Below the pieces are notes generated by a model that saw nothing but the letters and a program-made list of their open reading frames with translations, ran no database searches and was not told the DNA's origin. A stretch of DNA of 15,674 nucleotides from an uncultured Actinomycetes bacterium (GTDB lineage: Bacteria; Actinomycetota; Actinomycetes; Nanopelagicales; Nanopelagicaceae): the NCBI GenBank assembly GCA_903898855.1, contig CAIUHB010000024.1, positions 1 through 15,674 on the forward strand, given 5' to 3'. Of this stretch, positions 1-7,354 are shown one piece after another (within the stretch, counting starts at the first letter, position 1; every line of letters starts with the position of its first letter). The translations under genes and the position numbers were made by a program.

Positions 1-139
1 GTTAATACCTAATGCAATACCTACGACCCTAATTATTGATGCCCAGGGCCGAGTAGCTGCGCGCATTAGCGGGGCCACATCAGTTGCCTTATTAAAGGAT
101 TTACTGACTCGCGTTTCAGGCAAGGCGATTAATGCATAA
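1..139 (+). CDS. TlpA/ResA-like thioredoxin-fold protein, C-terminal fragment
   Basis: This is the 3' end of a gene that begins upstream of the window. The reading frame (codons from base 2) gives about 45 residues, LIPNAIPTTLIIDAQGRVAA onward, ending at TAA 137-139. The IPTT segment is the cis-proline loop of thioredoxin folds, followed by the IIDAQGRV beta-hairpin typical of TlpA/ResA proteins. The CxxC active site, which would lie further upstream, cannot be seen. ResA-type proteins reduce the CxxCH motif of apocytochrome c outside the membrane so that haem can be attached, and receive electrons from CcdA. The next gene is ccdA, whose ATG lies inside this gene's last codons (8-bp overlap), which supports that role. 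Family membership is fairly sure; the exact role is inferred from context. Confidence 0.8.
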   Translation, partial: LIPNAIPTTLIIDAQGRVAARISGATSVALLKDLLTRVSGKAINA

Positions 140-863
140 CTTCTTCGCCCATCAGGTACTTGATGGAAATTTAATCTTGGCAATGTTGGTTGCACTCATT
201 GCCGGTCTTATCTCTTTCTTCTCGCCATGTGTCCTTCCACTCGTTCCTGGTTATCTTGGTTATGCCGCTGGCATGACTGAGGTGCGCAGCAAGGGTCGAA
301 CCGCACTTGGCTCAGCGCTCTTTGTTCTTGGATTTTCACTTCTCTTTATCTCTTACGGTGCGCTCTTTGGGACTCTTGGCTCCACCATCAGTACCCACAG
401 CCGTGGAATCTCGATCGTCCTAGGTTTAATCACAATTCTTATGGGTACGGTATTTCTCTTCAATCAGAAGTTCTATCGCTCATTTAAACCACAATGGAAA
501 ATTAAGGCGGGATTATTCGGCGCACCCGTTCTTGGCTTTCTCTTTGGAATCGGTTGGACTCCATGCATTGGCCCAACTCTCGGAGCAGTACAGGCGCTCT
601 CAGTAGAAAGCTCAAGTGCTTTTCGCGGGGCAGTCCTTAGTTTTGTCTACTGCATTGGTCTTGGTGTGCCATTTATTCTGGTCGGAATATTCTTTGATCA
701 ATCTACGAAGTTGCGACGCTTTCTCTCCAAGAATGGCAACCACCTCACTCGTTTTGGTGGAGTTTTCTTGATTCTCATCGGAGTTCTTCAAGTTTCCGGA
801 CTTTGGTTACATGTTGTAAATTCCATCCGCGCATTTATCTCTGGCTTTGCCCCGGTGGTCTAA
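132..863 (+). CDS. ccdA: Cytochrome c biogenesis protein CcdA (thiol-disulfide transporter)
   Basis: A 243-residue membrane protein of the CcdA/DsbD-beta family. It carries electrons from cytoplasmic thioredoxin across the membrane to an extracytoplasmic thioredoxin-like protein such as the one encoded just upstream. The first helix holds the family signature FFSPCVLPLVPGYLGY (residues 29-44) with redox Cys33, and the fourth helix holds GWTPCIGPTLGA (141-152) with Cys145, the partner cysteine. Six hydrophobic segments can be picked out, and the length is usual for the short CcdA class. The start at ATG 132 overlaps the preceding gene by 8 bp and has an AAGG ribosome site at 122-125. The stop TAA at 861-863 abuts the next ATG, so the operon is tightly coupled. 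Confidence 0.95.
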   Translation: MHNFFAHQVLDGNLILAMLVALIAGLISFFSPCVLPLVPGYLGYAAGMTEVRSKGRTALGSALFVLGFSLLFISYGALFGTLGSTISTHSRGISIVLGLITILMGTVFLFNQKFYRSFKPQWKIKAGLFGAPVLGFLFGIGWTPCIGPTLGAVQALSVESSSAFRGAVLSFVYCIGLGVPFILVGIFFDQSTKLRRFLSKNGNHLTRFGGVFLILIGVLQVSGLWLHVVNSIRAFISGFAPVV

Positions 864-2330
864 ATGGAAAAAGCACCCGAACTAGAACTCACTGGCTCAC
901 TTCGATGGATGTGGCGCCAGCTCACCAGCATGCGCACAGCGCTTATTCTCTTGATGCTGCTCGGCGTTGCATCTATCCCTGGCTCACTCTTCCCACAACG
1001 ATCCCAAAATCCAATGAAAGTTCAGGCGCTCTTTGCCTCCGACCCTGGGCTGGCAAAGTGGATGGATCGGATTCGCCTCTTTGATGTCTATAGCTCTCCT
1101 TGGTTTAGCGCGATTTATCTACTTCTATTTATTTCGCTCATTGGTTGTGTACTTCCGAGAACGATTGATCACCTAAAAGCGGTCGGAGCTAAGCCTCCGC
1201 TTACCCCAAAGTATCTGAACAAAATGAGTGGTTATACGCGAGTCAGCGCAGATAGCAGTAAGGCGCTTGACCACGCTGAGAAGTGGTTAAAGAAGAACCA
1301 CTTCCGCATTAGGCGTGATGCCAACTCGATCTCAGCGGAGAAGGGCTACCTACGCGAGAGCGGAAATTTACTCTTTCACCTCTCACTTATTTTAATTCTT
1401 GTGGCCGTTGCTATGGGTTCACTTCTTGGTATGAAGGGGGAGGCAATCGTTAATCTCAATGAGCGATTTATTAACGCGCCCACCTCATATGACAACTTAA
1501 CTTTTGGAAAGTATCAAAAAGAAGGCTCCTTAATTCCCTTTGCTCTAACTCCTACAAATTTCCAAGCTAAATATGATTTAACTACTTCAGCTCCGCAGGA
1601 TTACACCCTGACTGCCAGCGTTGCTAATCCAGTTGGCAGTAAACCTGTAATTCGTATTATTAAAGTGAATAAGCCACTTACATTTAAGAGCACCAAGATT
1701 TACTTGCAAGCAAATGGTTATTCACCAATTGTTACCGTTCGCGATAAGAGCGGAAAGATTGCATTCCAAGGTCCAGTTATATTCTTGCCACAAGATGCGA
1801 ACCTGACATCAACCGGCGCAATTAAGCTTCCAGATATGAACCCGCAGATTGGTTTTATTGGTTCTTTCGTTCCAACATATAGCCGGAGCTCAACACGTGG
1901 CGCTTTCTCGGCCTATCCAAATGTCTTAGATCCACGTCTTCTACTCTCTGCCTGGAAAGGCAATCTCGGCCTTGATAGTGGAGCACCGCAATCGGTCTAT
2001 CGCCTTGATACCTCCAAGATGAGAAAAATCGGACTCAAGCAGTTGGCGCTTGGCGAGAGCTTTAACTTTGGTGAGGGTTCCATCACATTTGATGGTTGGA
2101 AGCCTTGGGTAAATCTGCAAATTGTGGATGACCCGGGCAAGATGTACGCATTGCTTGGCGCCGTACTAGCAATCCTTGGATTACTTGCCTCGCTCTTTAC
2201 TCGCCAACGACGGATTTGGGTAAAGATTGAAGATGGCGTTGAAGTAGCAGGTCTAGCAAAGAACGGTCTGCTCGGACTTGACGATGAGATTTCTGCGCTT
2301 GTCGCAGAACTAGAGAAAGAGAGAACTTGA
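864..2330 (+). CDS. resB: Cytochrome c biogenesis protein ResB
   Basis: A 488-residue ResB (Ccs1) protein, one half of the System II haem lyase that carries haem across the membrane and joins it to CxxCH motifs of c-type cytochromes. Hydrophobic helices lie at about 25-43, 80-98, 168-188 and 427-447. The large extracytoplasmic domain is between helices three and four (about 190-426) and includes the ResB-like stretch NKPLTFKSTKIYLQANGYSP (269-288). His172 in the third helix is a plausible haem ligand, by analogy with the family. A charged tail of about 40 residues follows the last helix. ATG 864 follows the ccdA stop directly, with GGTGG at 854-858 as a possible ribosome site. The gene ends in TGATG with ccsB, its usual partner. 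Confidence 0.95.
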   Translation: MEKAPELELTGSLRWMWRQLTSMRTALILLMLLGVASIPGSLFPQRSQNPMKVQALFASDPGLAKWMDRIRLFDVYSSPWFSAIYLLLFISLIGCVLPRTIDHLKAVGAKPPLTPKYLNKMSGYTRVSADSSKALDHAEKWLKKNHFRIRRDANSISAEKGYLRESGNLLFHLSLILILVAVAMGSLLGMKGEAIVNLNERFINAPTSYDNLTFGKYQKEGSLIPFALTPTNFQAKYDLTTSAPQDYTLTASVANPVGSKPVIRIIKVNKPLTFKSTKIYLQANGYSPIVTVRDKSGKIAFQGPVIFLPQDANLTSTGAIKLPDMNPQIGFIGSFVPTYSRSSTRGAFSAYPNVLDPRLLLSAWKGNLGLDSGAPQSVYRLDTSKMRKIGLKQLALGESFNFGEGSITFDGWKPWVNLQIVDDPGKMYALLGAVLAILGLLASLFTRQRRIWVKIEDGVEVAGLAKNGLLGLDDEISALVAELEKERT

Positions 2331-3220
2331 TGAGTTCGACTAACTACGCGTATCTCTCAAACTATTTGGTCTATTCATCGATGGTTGTTTTCACTATCGC
2401 CTTCTTTGCTCACGCCATTGAAGTTGCTTTCTCGGTTCGCAATATTGAAGAGAAGACAAAGTTTGACTTCGCTCGCACCGATCGAAGCGGTCGCATTGGA
2501 ACCGCGATGATGGTTCTTGGAACGCTCTTACTCTTTGCCGGTGTAATCATCCGCGGCGTTTCAGCCCACCGTGTTCCTTGGGGAAATATGTACGAGTTCT
2601 CCATAACCGGAGCTCTCGCATTTTCTGCTGCCTACCTCTTTGGACTTTGGAAATTTAAGATTCGCTGGCTTGGCCTGCCTGTAGTAATTGCCGTGCTTCT
2701 TACTTTAGGAACAGCAATCACCGTTCTTTATCGTCCAAGTGCGCCACTTGTTCCGGCACTTAAATCGACCTGGCTCGCGATTCACGTTTCAGCTGCAATC
2801 ATCTCTGGCGGCGTCTTCTTGCTCGCTAACTGCGTCGCTGCTACTTATTTATATCTAGATTCAATGGAGCGCAAAGGTCCCCGTAAGGCTTGGGCAGAAC
2901 GCCTGCCATCACTAGAAGTACTCGATCAACTTTCATATCGACTAGTCGCATTTGTATTTCCACTCTGGACCTTCGCCGTTATCGCCGGAGCAATTTGGGC
3001 TGAATCTGCATGGGGCCACTACTGGAGTTGGGATCCTAAAGAGACTTGGGCATTTATTACTTGGGTCGCTTACGCGGCATACCTACATGCTCGAGTTACT
3101 GCTGGATGGCGCGGTCGCAGAGCGGCTTGGCTCTGCCTCTTTGCCGGATCAACATTTCTCTTTAACTACGTCTATGTAAATATTTGGGGAACTGGTCGCC
3201 ACACGTACTCTGGTTTATAG
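2330..3220 (+). CDS. ccsB: Cytochrome c biogenesis protein CcsB (CcsA/ResC family)
   Basis: A 296-residue polytopic membrane protein, the haem-handling partner of ResB in System II cytochrome c maturation. The tryptophan-rich WWD haem motif is clear at about residues 228-240 (WGHYWSWDPKETW). His residues near 152, 230 and 253 fit the ligand positions that flank this motif in the family. About eight hydrophobic helices are visible. I chose ATG 2330, which overlaps the resB stop as TGATG, rather than TTG one codon earlier; AGAGAAAGAGAG just upstream is a purine-rich ribosome site. The gene ends only 3 bp from the stop of a convergent gene, with no room for a terminator. Actinobacteria usually name this protein CcsB; ResC or CcsA are equivalents. 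Confidence 0.94.
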   Translation: MSSTNYAYLSNYLVYSSMVVFTIAFFAHAIEVAFSVRNIEEKTKFDFARTDRSGRIGTAMMVLGTLLLFAGVIIRGVSAHRVPWGNMYEFSITGALAFSAAYLFGLWKFKIRWLGLPVVIAVLLTLGTAITVLYRPSAPLVPALKSTWLAIHVSAAIISGGVFLLANCVAATYLYLDSMERKGPRKAWAERLPSLEVLDQLSYRLVAFVFPLWTFAVIAGAIWAESAWGHYWSWDPKETWAFITWVAYAAYLHARVTAGWRGRRAAWLCLFAGSTFLFNYVYVNIWGTGRHTYSGL

Positions 3221-3223
3221 AAA

Positions 3224-3478
3224 CTAGAGGTTACGTAAGAAATCCGGGTCATCATCCGGAGCGATTGGTCGCTTTGGACCACGATTAGTTCCAGAGCTTG
3301 GCTTCTTGGGGCGTCCCAAAAAGATGTAAAGCAAAGAGCCGATGGTTTCAAAGAGAATGATGAGCAATAACCAAGCCCACTTAGGAAGCCTGCGCACATC
3401 TTCCTGTGGCGTCCGCGCGCAATCAAAGAGCGTATAAAGATTAAAACCAAGCAGCAGGACTAACGGAAGAAAGCGCAT
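3224..3478 (-). CDS. Small membrane protein, PLDc_N (cardiolipin synthase N-terminal-like) domain
   Basis: An 84-residue protein with two hydrophobic helices (about 3-17 and 35-54). The family pattern is LFDCARTP (17-24), then LPKWAW (31-36) and GRPKK (55-59), which matches the PLDc_N domain found at the N-terminus of cardiolipin synthases. Here it stands alone: there is no HKD phospholipase motif, and the rest is a short charged tail ending in DDDPDFLRNL. It is therefore not an enzyme by itself. It lies 9 bp downstream of menA on the same strand, so it is probably the last gene of a menE-menA unit, and it converges on ccsB. Similar small proteins near menA or cytochrome c maturation genes are, from memory, common in actinobacteria. 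Its function is unknown. No clear ribosome site precedes the ATG. Confidence 0.8.
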   Translation of the reverse strand: MRFLPLVLLLGFNLYTLFDCARTPQEDVRRLPKWAWLLLIILFETIGSLLYIFLGRPKKPSSGTNRGPKRPIAPDDDPDFLRNL

Positions 3479-3487
3479 GTATTTAGT

Positions 3488-4348
3488 TTAGAGGATAAAT
3501 GCAACGCTGAGAGTTAGAGCAAAGAGCATCTGTAAGCGTCCAGTCTTGCCAAGGAGCGGAATTAAATCTCTGCCAGCTGCACCTTTGAGCACTTGGCGTG
3601 AGATGCCGAAGCTAACCGGTATTAAGAGCAGCGTGATAAGTGCCCACGGCGCAAAGGGCGCTGCGATAAGGCAGCTTGCATGTGCCAGGAGTAATAACTG
3701 TGTGAAGAGTACGCGGGCTTTCATATCACCGAGACGAACGGCCAAAGTCTTCTTGCCAACTAGTTCATCTTTAGGGCGATCGCGAAGATTATTAATTGAG
3801 AGAATGGCGCAAGATAAAGCTCCCATAGGTAGCGAAATCAGAAATGATCTGGCGCTCAACTCTTTACTTTGGGCAAAGTAAGAACCCATAGTTGCAACAA
3901 CACCAAAGAAGATAAAGACTGAAAGCTCACCGAACCCCATATAGCCGTAAGGCTTTGAAGTTCCGGTGTAGCCCCAGGCGGCGATGATTGCGAAAAATCC
4001 AACGAGACAGAGCCAGTAACTTGTGCGCGATGCAAGTGCGAGCCCTGCAATTGCGGCTAAACCAAAGGTAAGAAAAGCGGCCCGCTTTACTGAAGCTGCA
4101 GAGGCCGAACCAGATGCAACTAAACGCATTGGGCCGACGCGAACTTCATCGGTGCCTCGTACACCGTCGGAATAATCATTTGCGTAGTTGACTGCAATTT
4201 GAAGGAGCAGACTTACTGAAAGAGCAAGTACTGCATTAAGCCAGTTGAAAGGTAAGTGTGTCCGTCTAAATAGGGCGGTACCAACTACGACTGGGGCTAT
4301 TGCGGCTGGCAAGGTACGAGGCCTGGCGCCGAGAATCCATTTCTTCAC
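3488..4348 (-). CDS. menA: 1,4-dihydroxy-2-naphthoate polyprenyltransferase MenA
   Basis: MenA is a membrane prenyltransferase of the UbiA superfamily that joins a polyprenyl diphosphate to DHNA to give demethylmenaquinone. Numbered from the chosen start, it shows GARPRTLPAAIAPVVVGT (7-24), the first metal-diphosphate motif NDYSD (57-61), the loop YTGTSKPYGYMGFGE (127-141) and the second motif NNLRDRPKD (186-194) followed by GKKTLAVRLG. Hydrophobic helices fill the rest. The frame stays open to an ATG at 4408, but those 20 residues would be read from inside menE and lack homology. Known actinobacterial MenA proteins begin six to ten residues before GARPRT, so I chose GTG 4348, giving 286 residues. 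It lies 7 bp after the menE stop, which suggests coupled translation. Confidence 0.93.
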   Translation of the reverse strand: MKKWILGARPRTLPAAIAPVVVGTALFRRTHLPFNWLNAVLALSVSLLLQIAVNYANDYSDGVRGTDEVRVGPMRLVASGSASAASVKRAAFLTFGLAAIAGLALASRTSYWLCLVGFFAIIAAWGYTGTSKPYGYMGFGELSVFIFFGVVATMGSYFAQSKELSARSFLISLPMGALSCAILSINNLRDRPKDELVGKKTLAVRLGDMKARVLFTQLLLLAHASCLIAAPFAPWALITLLLIPVSFGISRQVLKGAAGRDLIPLLGKTGRLQMLFALTLSVAFIL

Positions 4349-4355
4349 TTGCTCA

Positions 4356-5438
4356 TTATTCTCTATGTAGGAAGGCTTCGCGCGCAGCGATGCGATCAGG
4401 TTTACCAATTCCTTGTAAAGGAAGTGGATTTAGCTCAAAGAATTCCTTAGGAACTGCATGACCACCGAATTTACTTCGAATTTTTTCCCGAATGAGTTCA
4501 ATATTCGGGGTGAGATCCGAGGCAAGTATGAGCTTTGCACCCCATTCCAAATCTGGAACGCCAAATGCAATAAATCGAATCCCTTCAAACTCTGAATGAA
4601 GAAAGTTCTCAATATGGCTGAGCGAAATCTTTTCACCGCCGGAGATGATTTGATCATCGCTTCGACCAATAATAAAAAGTTTGCCATCGCGCATTTCGCC
4701 TAAATCGGGAGTGATGAACCAGCCATCAGATAGCGAGCTATCCCAGAGAGCCTGATTATTGAGATAAGTGCTTGCCATCATGGTGCCACGAAGTAATACG
4801 CGGCCATCTTCGCGAATCTTTACCTCCGCACCATCGATAGCCTGGTGGTTGTAGATACATCCACCTGACATCTCGGACATGCCATATGTGGTGACGATAT
4901 TTAGCCCCGCAGCTAGCGCCTCTTGCTCCAACAATGGTGAGGTTGCTCCGCCGCCTACGAGTATTGCTTTGCAATTCTTTAGGTGGGAAAGCAGCGCGCC
5001 ATCGCCATGAAGTGCGCGGTGAAGTTGAGTCGGAACTATCGCGGTGTATTCAACATCGATGTATTCATCGGTATTGCGCAGATCTATTACTGGTGTACCA
5101 AGGCCCATCGCACGAAGAAGGACATTTATTCCTGCAATGTGATTGACCGGAAGAAGAAGTGACCATCGCTCTCCAGGTTTAGCACCGAGAAAATCATGGC
5201 AAGAGCGAGCAGATGCGAGCAGTGCGCCAGCGGTTAGTGCGACAGCTTTCGGCGTGCCTGATGATCCACTCGTTGGAATAACAAGCGCAATCTCGGTTGG
5301 CACCGAATTAGTTCCGGCTTCGGCGCAGGAGAGTGCCGGGCCGCTGCCATTGATAGCGCGCAGCAAAGCCTCTGAAAGTTGTGCCATATCCCACTCGGGG
5401 CTGATGGAGAGTAGCTCGCGCGGATGATTTTGCTTCAT
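4356..5438 (-). CDS. menE: o-Succinylbenzoate-CoA ligase MenE
   Basis: A 360-residue member of the acyl-adenylate-forming (ANL) family, short like other actinobacterial MenE proteins. It activates o-succinylbenzoate with ATP and CoA to OSB-CoA, the MenB substrate. Visible motifs are the phosphate-binding loop PTSGSSGTPKAV (55-66), LLPVNHIAG (95-103), TTYGMSEMSGG (183-193), the hinge-side DGWFITPDLG (238-247), GRSDDQIISGGEKI (258-271) and the C-terminal GIGKPDR (343-349) with the catalytic Lys346. The N-terminal part is reduced compared with the E. coli enzyme. It is divergent from menB, sharing a 59-bp promoter region, and is followed by menA. A GGGGG run 3 bp before the ATG is too close for a normal ribosome site, so a leaderless start is possible. 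Confidence 0.95.
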   Translation of the reverse strand: MKQNHPRELLSISPEWDMAQLSEALLRAINGSGPALSCAEAGTNSVPTEIALVIPTSGSSGTPKAVALTAGALLASARSCHDFLGAKPGERWSLLLPVNHIAGINVLLRAMGLGTPVIDLRNTDEYIDVEYTAIVPTQLHRALHGDGALLSHLKNCKAILVGGGATSPLLEQEALAAGLNIVTTYGMSEMSGGCIYNHQAIDGAEVKIREDGRVLLRGTMMASTYLNNQALWDSSLSDGWFITPDLGEMRDGKLFIIGRSDDQIISGGEKISLSHIENFLHSEFEGIRFIAFGVPDLEWGAKLILASDLTPNIELIREKIRSKFGGHAVPKEFFELNPLPLQGIGKPDRIAAREAFLHRE

Positions 5439-5497
5439 GACCCCCGTAGGCTATCCATATCTTTTAGAACTTTCAGTACCGACATATAGGAGCAGAT
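5439..5497. promoter_or_regulatory. Divergent menE/menB promoter region
   Basis: This 59-bp gap must hold the promoters for menE (minus) and menB (plus). The heptamer TAGGCTA at 5447-5453 reads as a TANNNT -10 element on both strands: TAGGCT (5447-5452) for plus and TAGCCT (5453 down to 5448) for minus. On the minus strand, CTGAAA (5476 down to 5471) sits 17 bp upstream as a fair -35, and the -10 ends 9 bp before the menE ATG, close to what a leaderless transcript would need. For menB the alternative -10 is TATCTT at 5458-5463; neither plus-strand choice has a good -35. The positions are read from the sequence; promoter function is inference. Confidence 0.45.
5488..5492 (+). promoter_or_regulatory. 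menB ribosome binding site
   Basis: AGGAG lies 5 bp before GTG 5498 and fixes that GTG as the menB start. The ATG at 5496 is out of frame and is followed directly by TGA, so it cannot start menB. Confidence 0.75.
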
Positions 5498-6376
5498 GTG
5501 AGCAAGCCATTTAAGCGCGAACCCGGTGATCGCACCATCCCTGCATGGACAATTGGCGAAGGCGGAGAGAAATTCTCTGACATCATTTATCAGGTCGCTG
5601 ATGGAATGGCGAAAATTACGATCAATCGTCCGGAAGTGCGCAACGCCTTTCGTCCGCAGACTCTCTTCGAATTACAAGAGGCATTTAACCTTGCCCGCGA
5701 TAACGATTCGGTCGGCGTAATTATTTTCACTGGCGCCGGCAGCGAAGCATTTTGTTCGGGTGGCGATGTAAATGTCCGCGGTGATGATGGATATATCGGC
5801 GATGACAAATTAGCTAAAAAGGGTATTGGTCGACTCAATGTGCTCGATCTGCAAATTCAAATTCGTCGATTGCCAAAGCCAGTTGTGGCAATGGTTGCCG
5901 GTTGGGCAGTTGGTGGCGGACACGTTCTCCACGTGGTTTGTGACATCACTGTTGCCGCTGACAATGCCAAGTTCGGACAGACTGGACCGATGGTCGGATC
6001 TTTCGATGGTGGCTATGGTGCCGGATTGCTCGCAGCACATATCGGCCAGAAAAAGGCTCGTGAAATTTGGTTCCTCTGCCGCCAATACGATGCAGCAGAA
6101 GCGCTCGATATGGGCTTGGTAAATACCGTAGTTCCAGTTGCAGATCTCGAAGCAGAGACTGTGAGCTGGTGTCGGGAGATGCTTCGTCACTCACCAATGG
6201 CGCTTCGTCTGTTGAAGGCGGGACTCAACGCTGCTGATGATGGACTTGCTGGAGTGCAACAACTTGCTGGCGATGCAACTCTACTTTTCTATATGACCGA
6301 AGAAGGTCAAGAGGGTCGCAATGCTTATCAAGAGAAGCGCAATCCTGATTTCAGTAAGTTCCCCAAGCGTCCATAA
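5498..6376 (+). CDS. menB: 1,4-dihydroxy-2-naphthoyl-CoA synthase MenB (type I)
   Basis: A 292-residue crotonase-fold enzyme that closes the second ring of menaquinone, turning OSB-CoA into DHNA-CoA in the cytoplasm. Motifs are [11 protein letters not shown] (43-53), the first oxyanion segment FCSGGD (85-90), [10 protein letters not shown] (136-145), [14 protein letters not shown] (161-174) and the C-terminal tail [13 protein letters not shown] (264-276) to FSKFPKRP. Asp170 and Ser168 match conserved active-site residues of MenB. The residue after QT is Gly163, the mark of type I (bicarbonate-dependent) enzymes such as that of E. coli. The M. tuberculosis type II enzyme has Asp there. GTG start with AGGAG upstream. 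menC follows after 6 bp. Confidence 0.96.
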   Translation: MSKPFKREPGDRTIPAWTIGEGGEKFSDIIYQVADGMAKITINRPEVRNAFRPQTLFELQEAFNLARDNDSVGVIIFTGAGSEAFCSGGDVNVRGDDGYIGDDKLAKKGIGRLNVLDLQIQIRRLPKPVVAMVAGWAVGGGHVLHVVCDITVAADNAKFGQTGPMVGSFDGGYGAGLLAAHIGQKKAREIWFLCRQYDAAEALDMGLVNTVVPVADLEAETVSWCREMLRHSPMALRLLKAGLNAADDGLAGVQQLAGDATLLFYMTEEGQEGRNAYQEKRNPDFSKFPKRP

Positions 6377-6382
6377 TCACAA

Positions 6383-7354
6383 ATGGATTTCTTAGATCAC
6401 GCTGTCGTTGCCATACCGACAAAGACAGATTTTCGCGGAATTAACGTTCGCGAAGTTTTTCTCTTTCGTGGTCCAGAAGGATGGAGCGAGTTCGCACCCT
6501 TCATTGAATATGGAGATAAAGAATCAGCAACCTGGTTGCAGGCTGCTATTGAAGGCGCCTATAAACCTTGGCCCACACTTGTGCGCAGCAACATTGCAAT
6601 AAACGCCACCTTGCCACGGATTGCACCGGAAGAAGTAGCAACCTTTATGCAGAACTATCCCGGGTGTTCAACGGTGAAGATGAAAGTCAATAACTTTCAA
6701 GACGATGCTGATCGATTAGAGGCGCTGCTGGATTTCAATCCAGATGCGAAAGTTCGACTCGATGTAAATGGCGGCTGGAGCTTGGCTGAGGCAAGAACGC
6801 ATATTCACGACTACTTCATGCGATTTGGAAACGTCTTTGAATATATCGAACAGCCATGTAATGAAATCGATGAGATTGCCGAATTGAAAAGAGAAATTCC
6901 CATCAAAATTGCACTCGATGAATCGATTCGCAAATTTATTGGTTCAAGCCACGAACATATCTCTGAGGTGGCAGATGTAGCGATTATGAAGTGGGCGCCA
7001 TCAGGTGGAATTGAAAGTGCTCGAAAAATAATTCAGCAAATAGGTTTGCCCACGGTTATCTCTAGCGCCCTTGATACGGGTATCGGTATCGGACATGGAT
7101 TGGCGCTAGCCGCCAGCCTTAATCAACTCGACTATGCCTGCGGACTGGGAACAACAGCTTTATTTGTTGAAGATATTGCAAGCCCAACTCCCAAGCCAAC
7201 CAATGGAATAAGTGAAGTTCGCCGCTATGAACCAAACCCAGAACTATTGGAAAAATATGCGGCTTCGCCAGAACGTACGGAATGGTGGGAGAATAGGGTT
7301 TCTAGAATTTGGGATAACGAATTAAGCGATCAAGTGAAGGGATGGGTGAAATGA
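6383..7354 (+). CDS. menC: o-Succinylbenzoate synthase MenC
   Basis: A 323-residue member of the enolase superfamily that dehydrates SHCHC to o-succinylbenzoate. The catalytic set is visible: the KMK pair with Lys99 and Lys101, the metal ligands Asp127 in RLDVNGGW (125-132), Glu156 in YIEQPC (154-159) and Asp179 in ALDES (177-181), and the opposing base Lys203 in IMKWAPSGG (201-209). It lacks the long N-terminal capping region of some relatives, which fits the short actinobacterial form. The N-terminal Phe-rich HAVVAIPTKTDFRGI stretch also matches that form. It starts 6 bp after menB with no clear ribosome site, suggesting translational coupling, and its TGA overlaps the menD ATG as ATGA. Confidence 0.93.
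   Translation: MDFLDHAVVAIPTKTDFRGINVREVFLFRGPEGWSEFAPFIEYGDKESATWLQAAIEGAYKPWPTLVRSNIAINATLPRIAPEEVATFMQNYPGCSTVKMKVNNFQDDADRLEALLDFNPDAKVRLDVNGGWSLAEARTHIHDYFMRFGNVFEYIEQPCNEIDEIAELKREIPIKIALDESIRKFIGSSHEHISEVADVAIMKWAPSGGIESARKIIQQIGLPTVISSALDTGIGIGHGLALAASLNQLDYACGLGTTALFVEDIASPTPKPTNGISEVRRYEPNPELLEKYAASPERTEWWENRVSRIWDNELSDQVKGWVK

Noticed and set aside
4349..4408. N-terminal extension of menA to ATG 4408
   Set aside because: It would be read from inside the conserved C-terminus of menE and adds 20 residues not seen in MenA relatives; GTG 4348 fits better.
5810..6190. 126-residue open frame on the minus strand inside menB
   Set aside because: The plus-strand MenB is conserved along this whole stretch; the antisense product has no motif or ribosome site.
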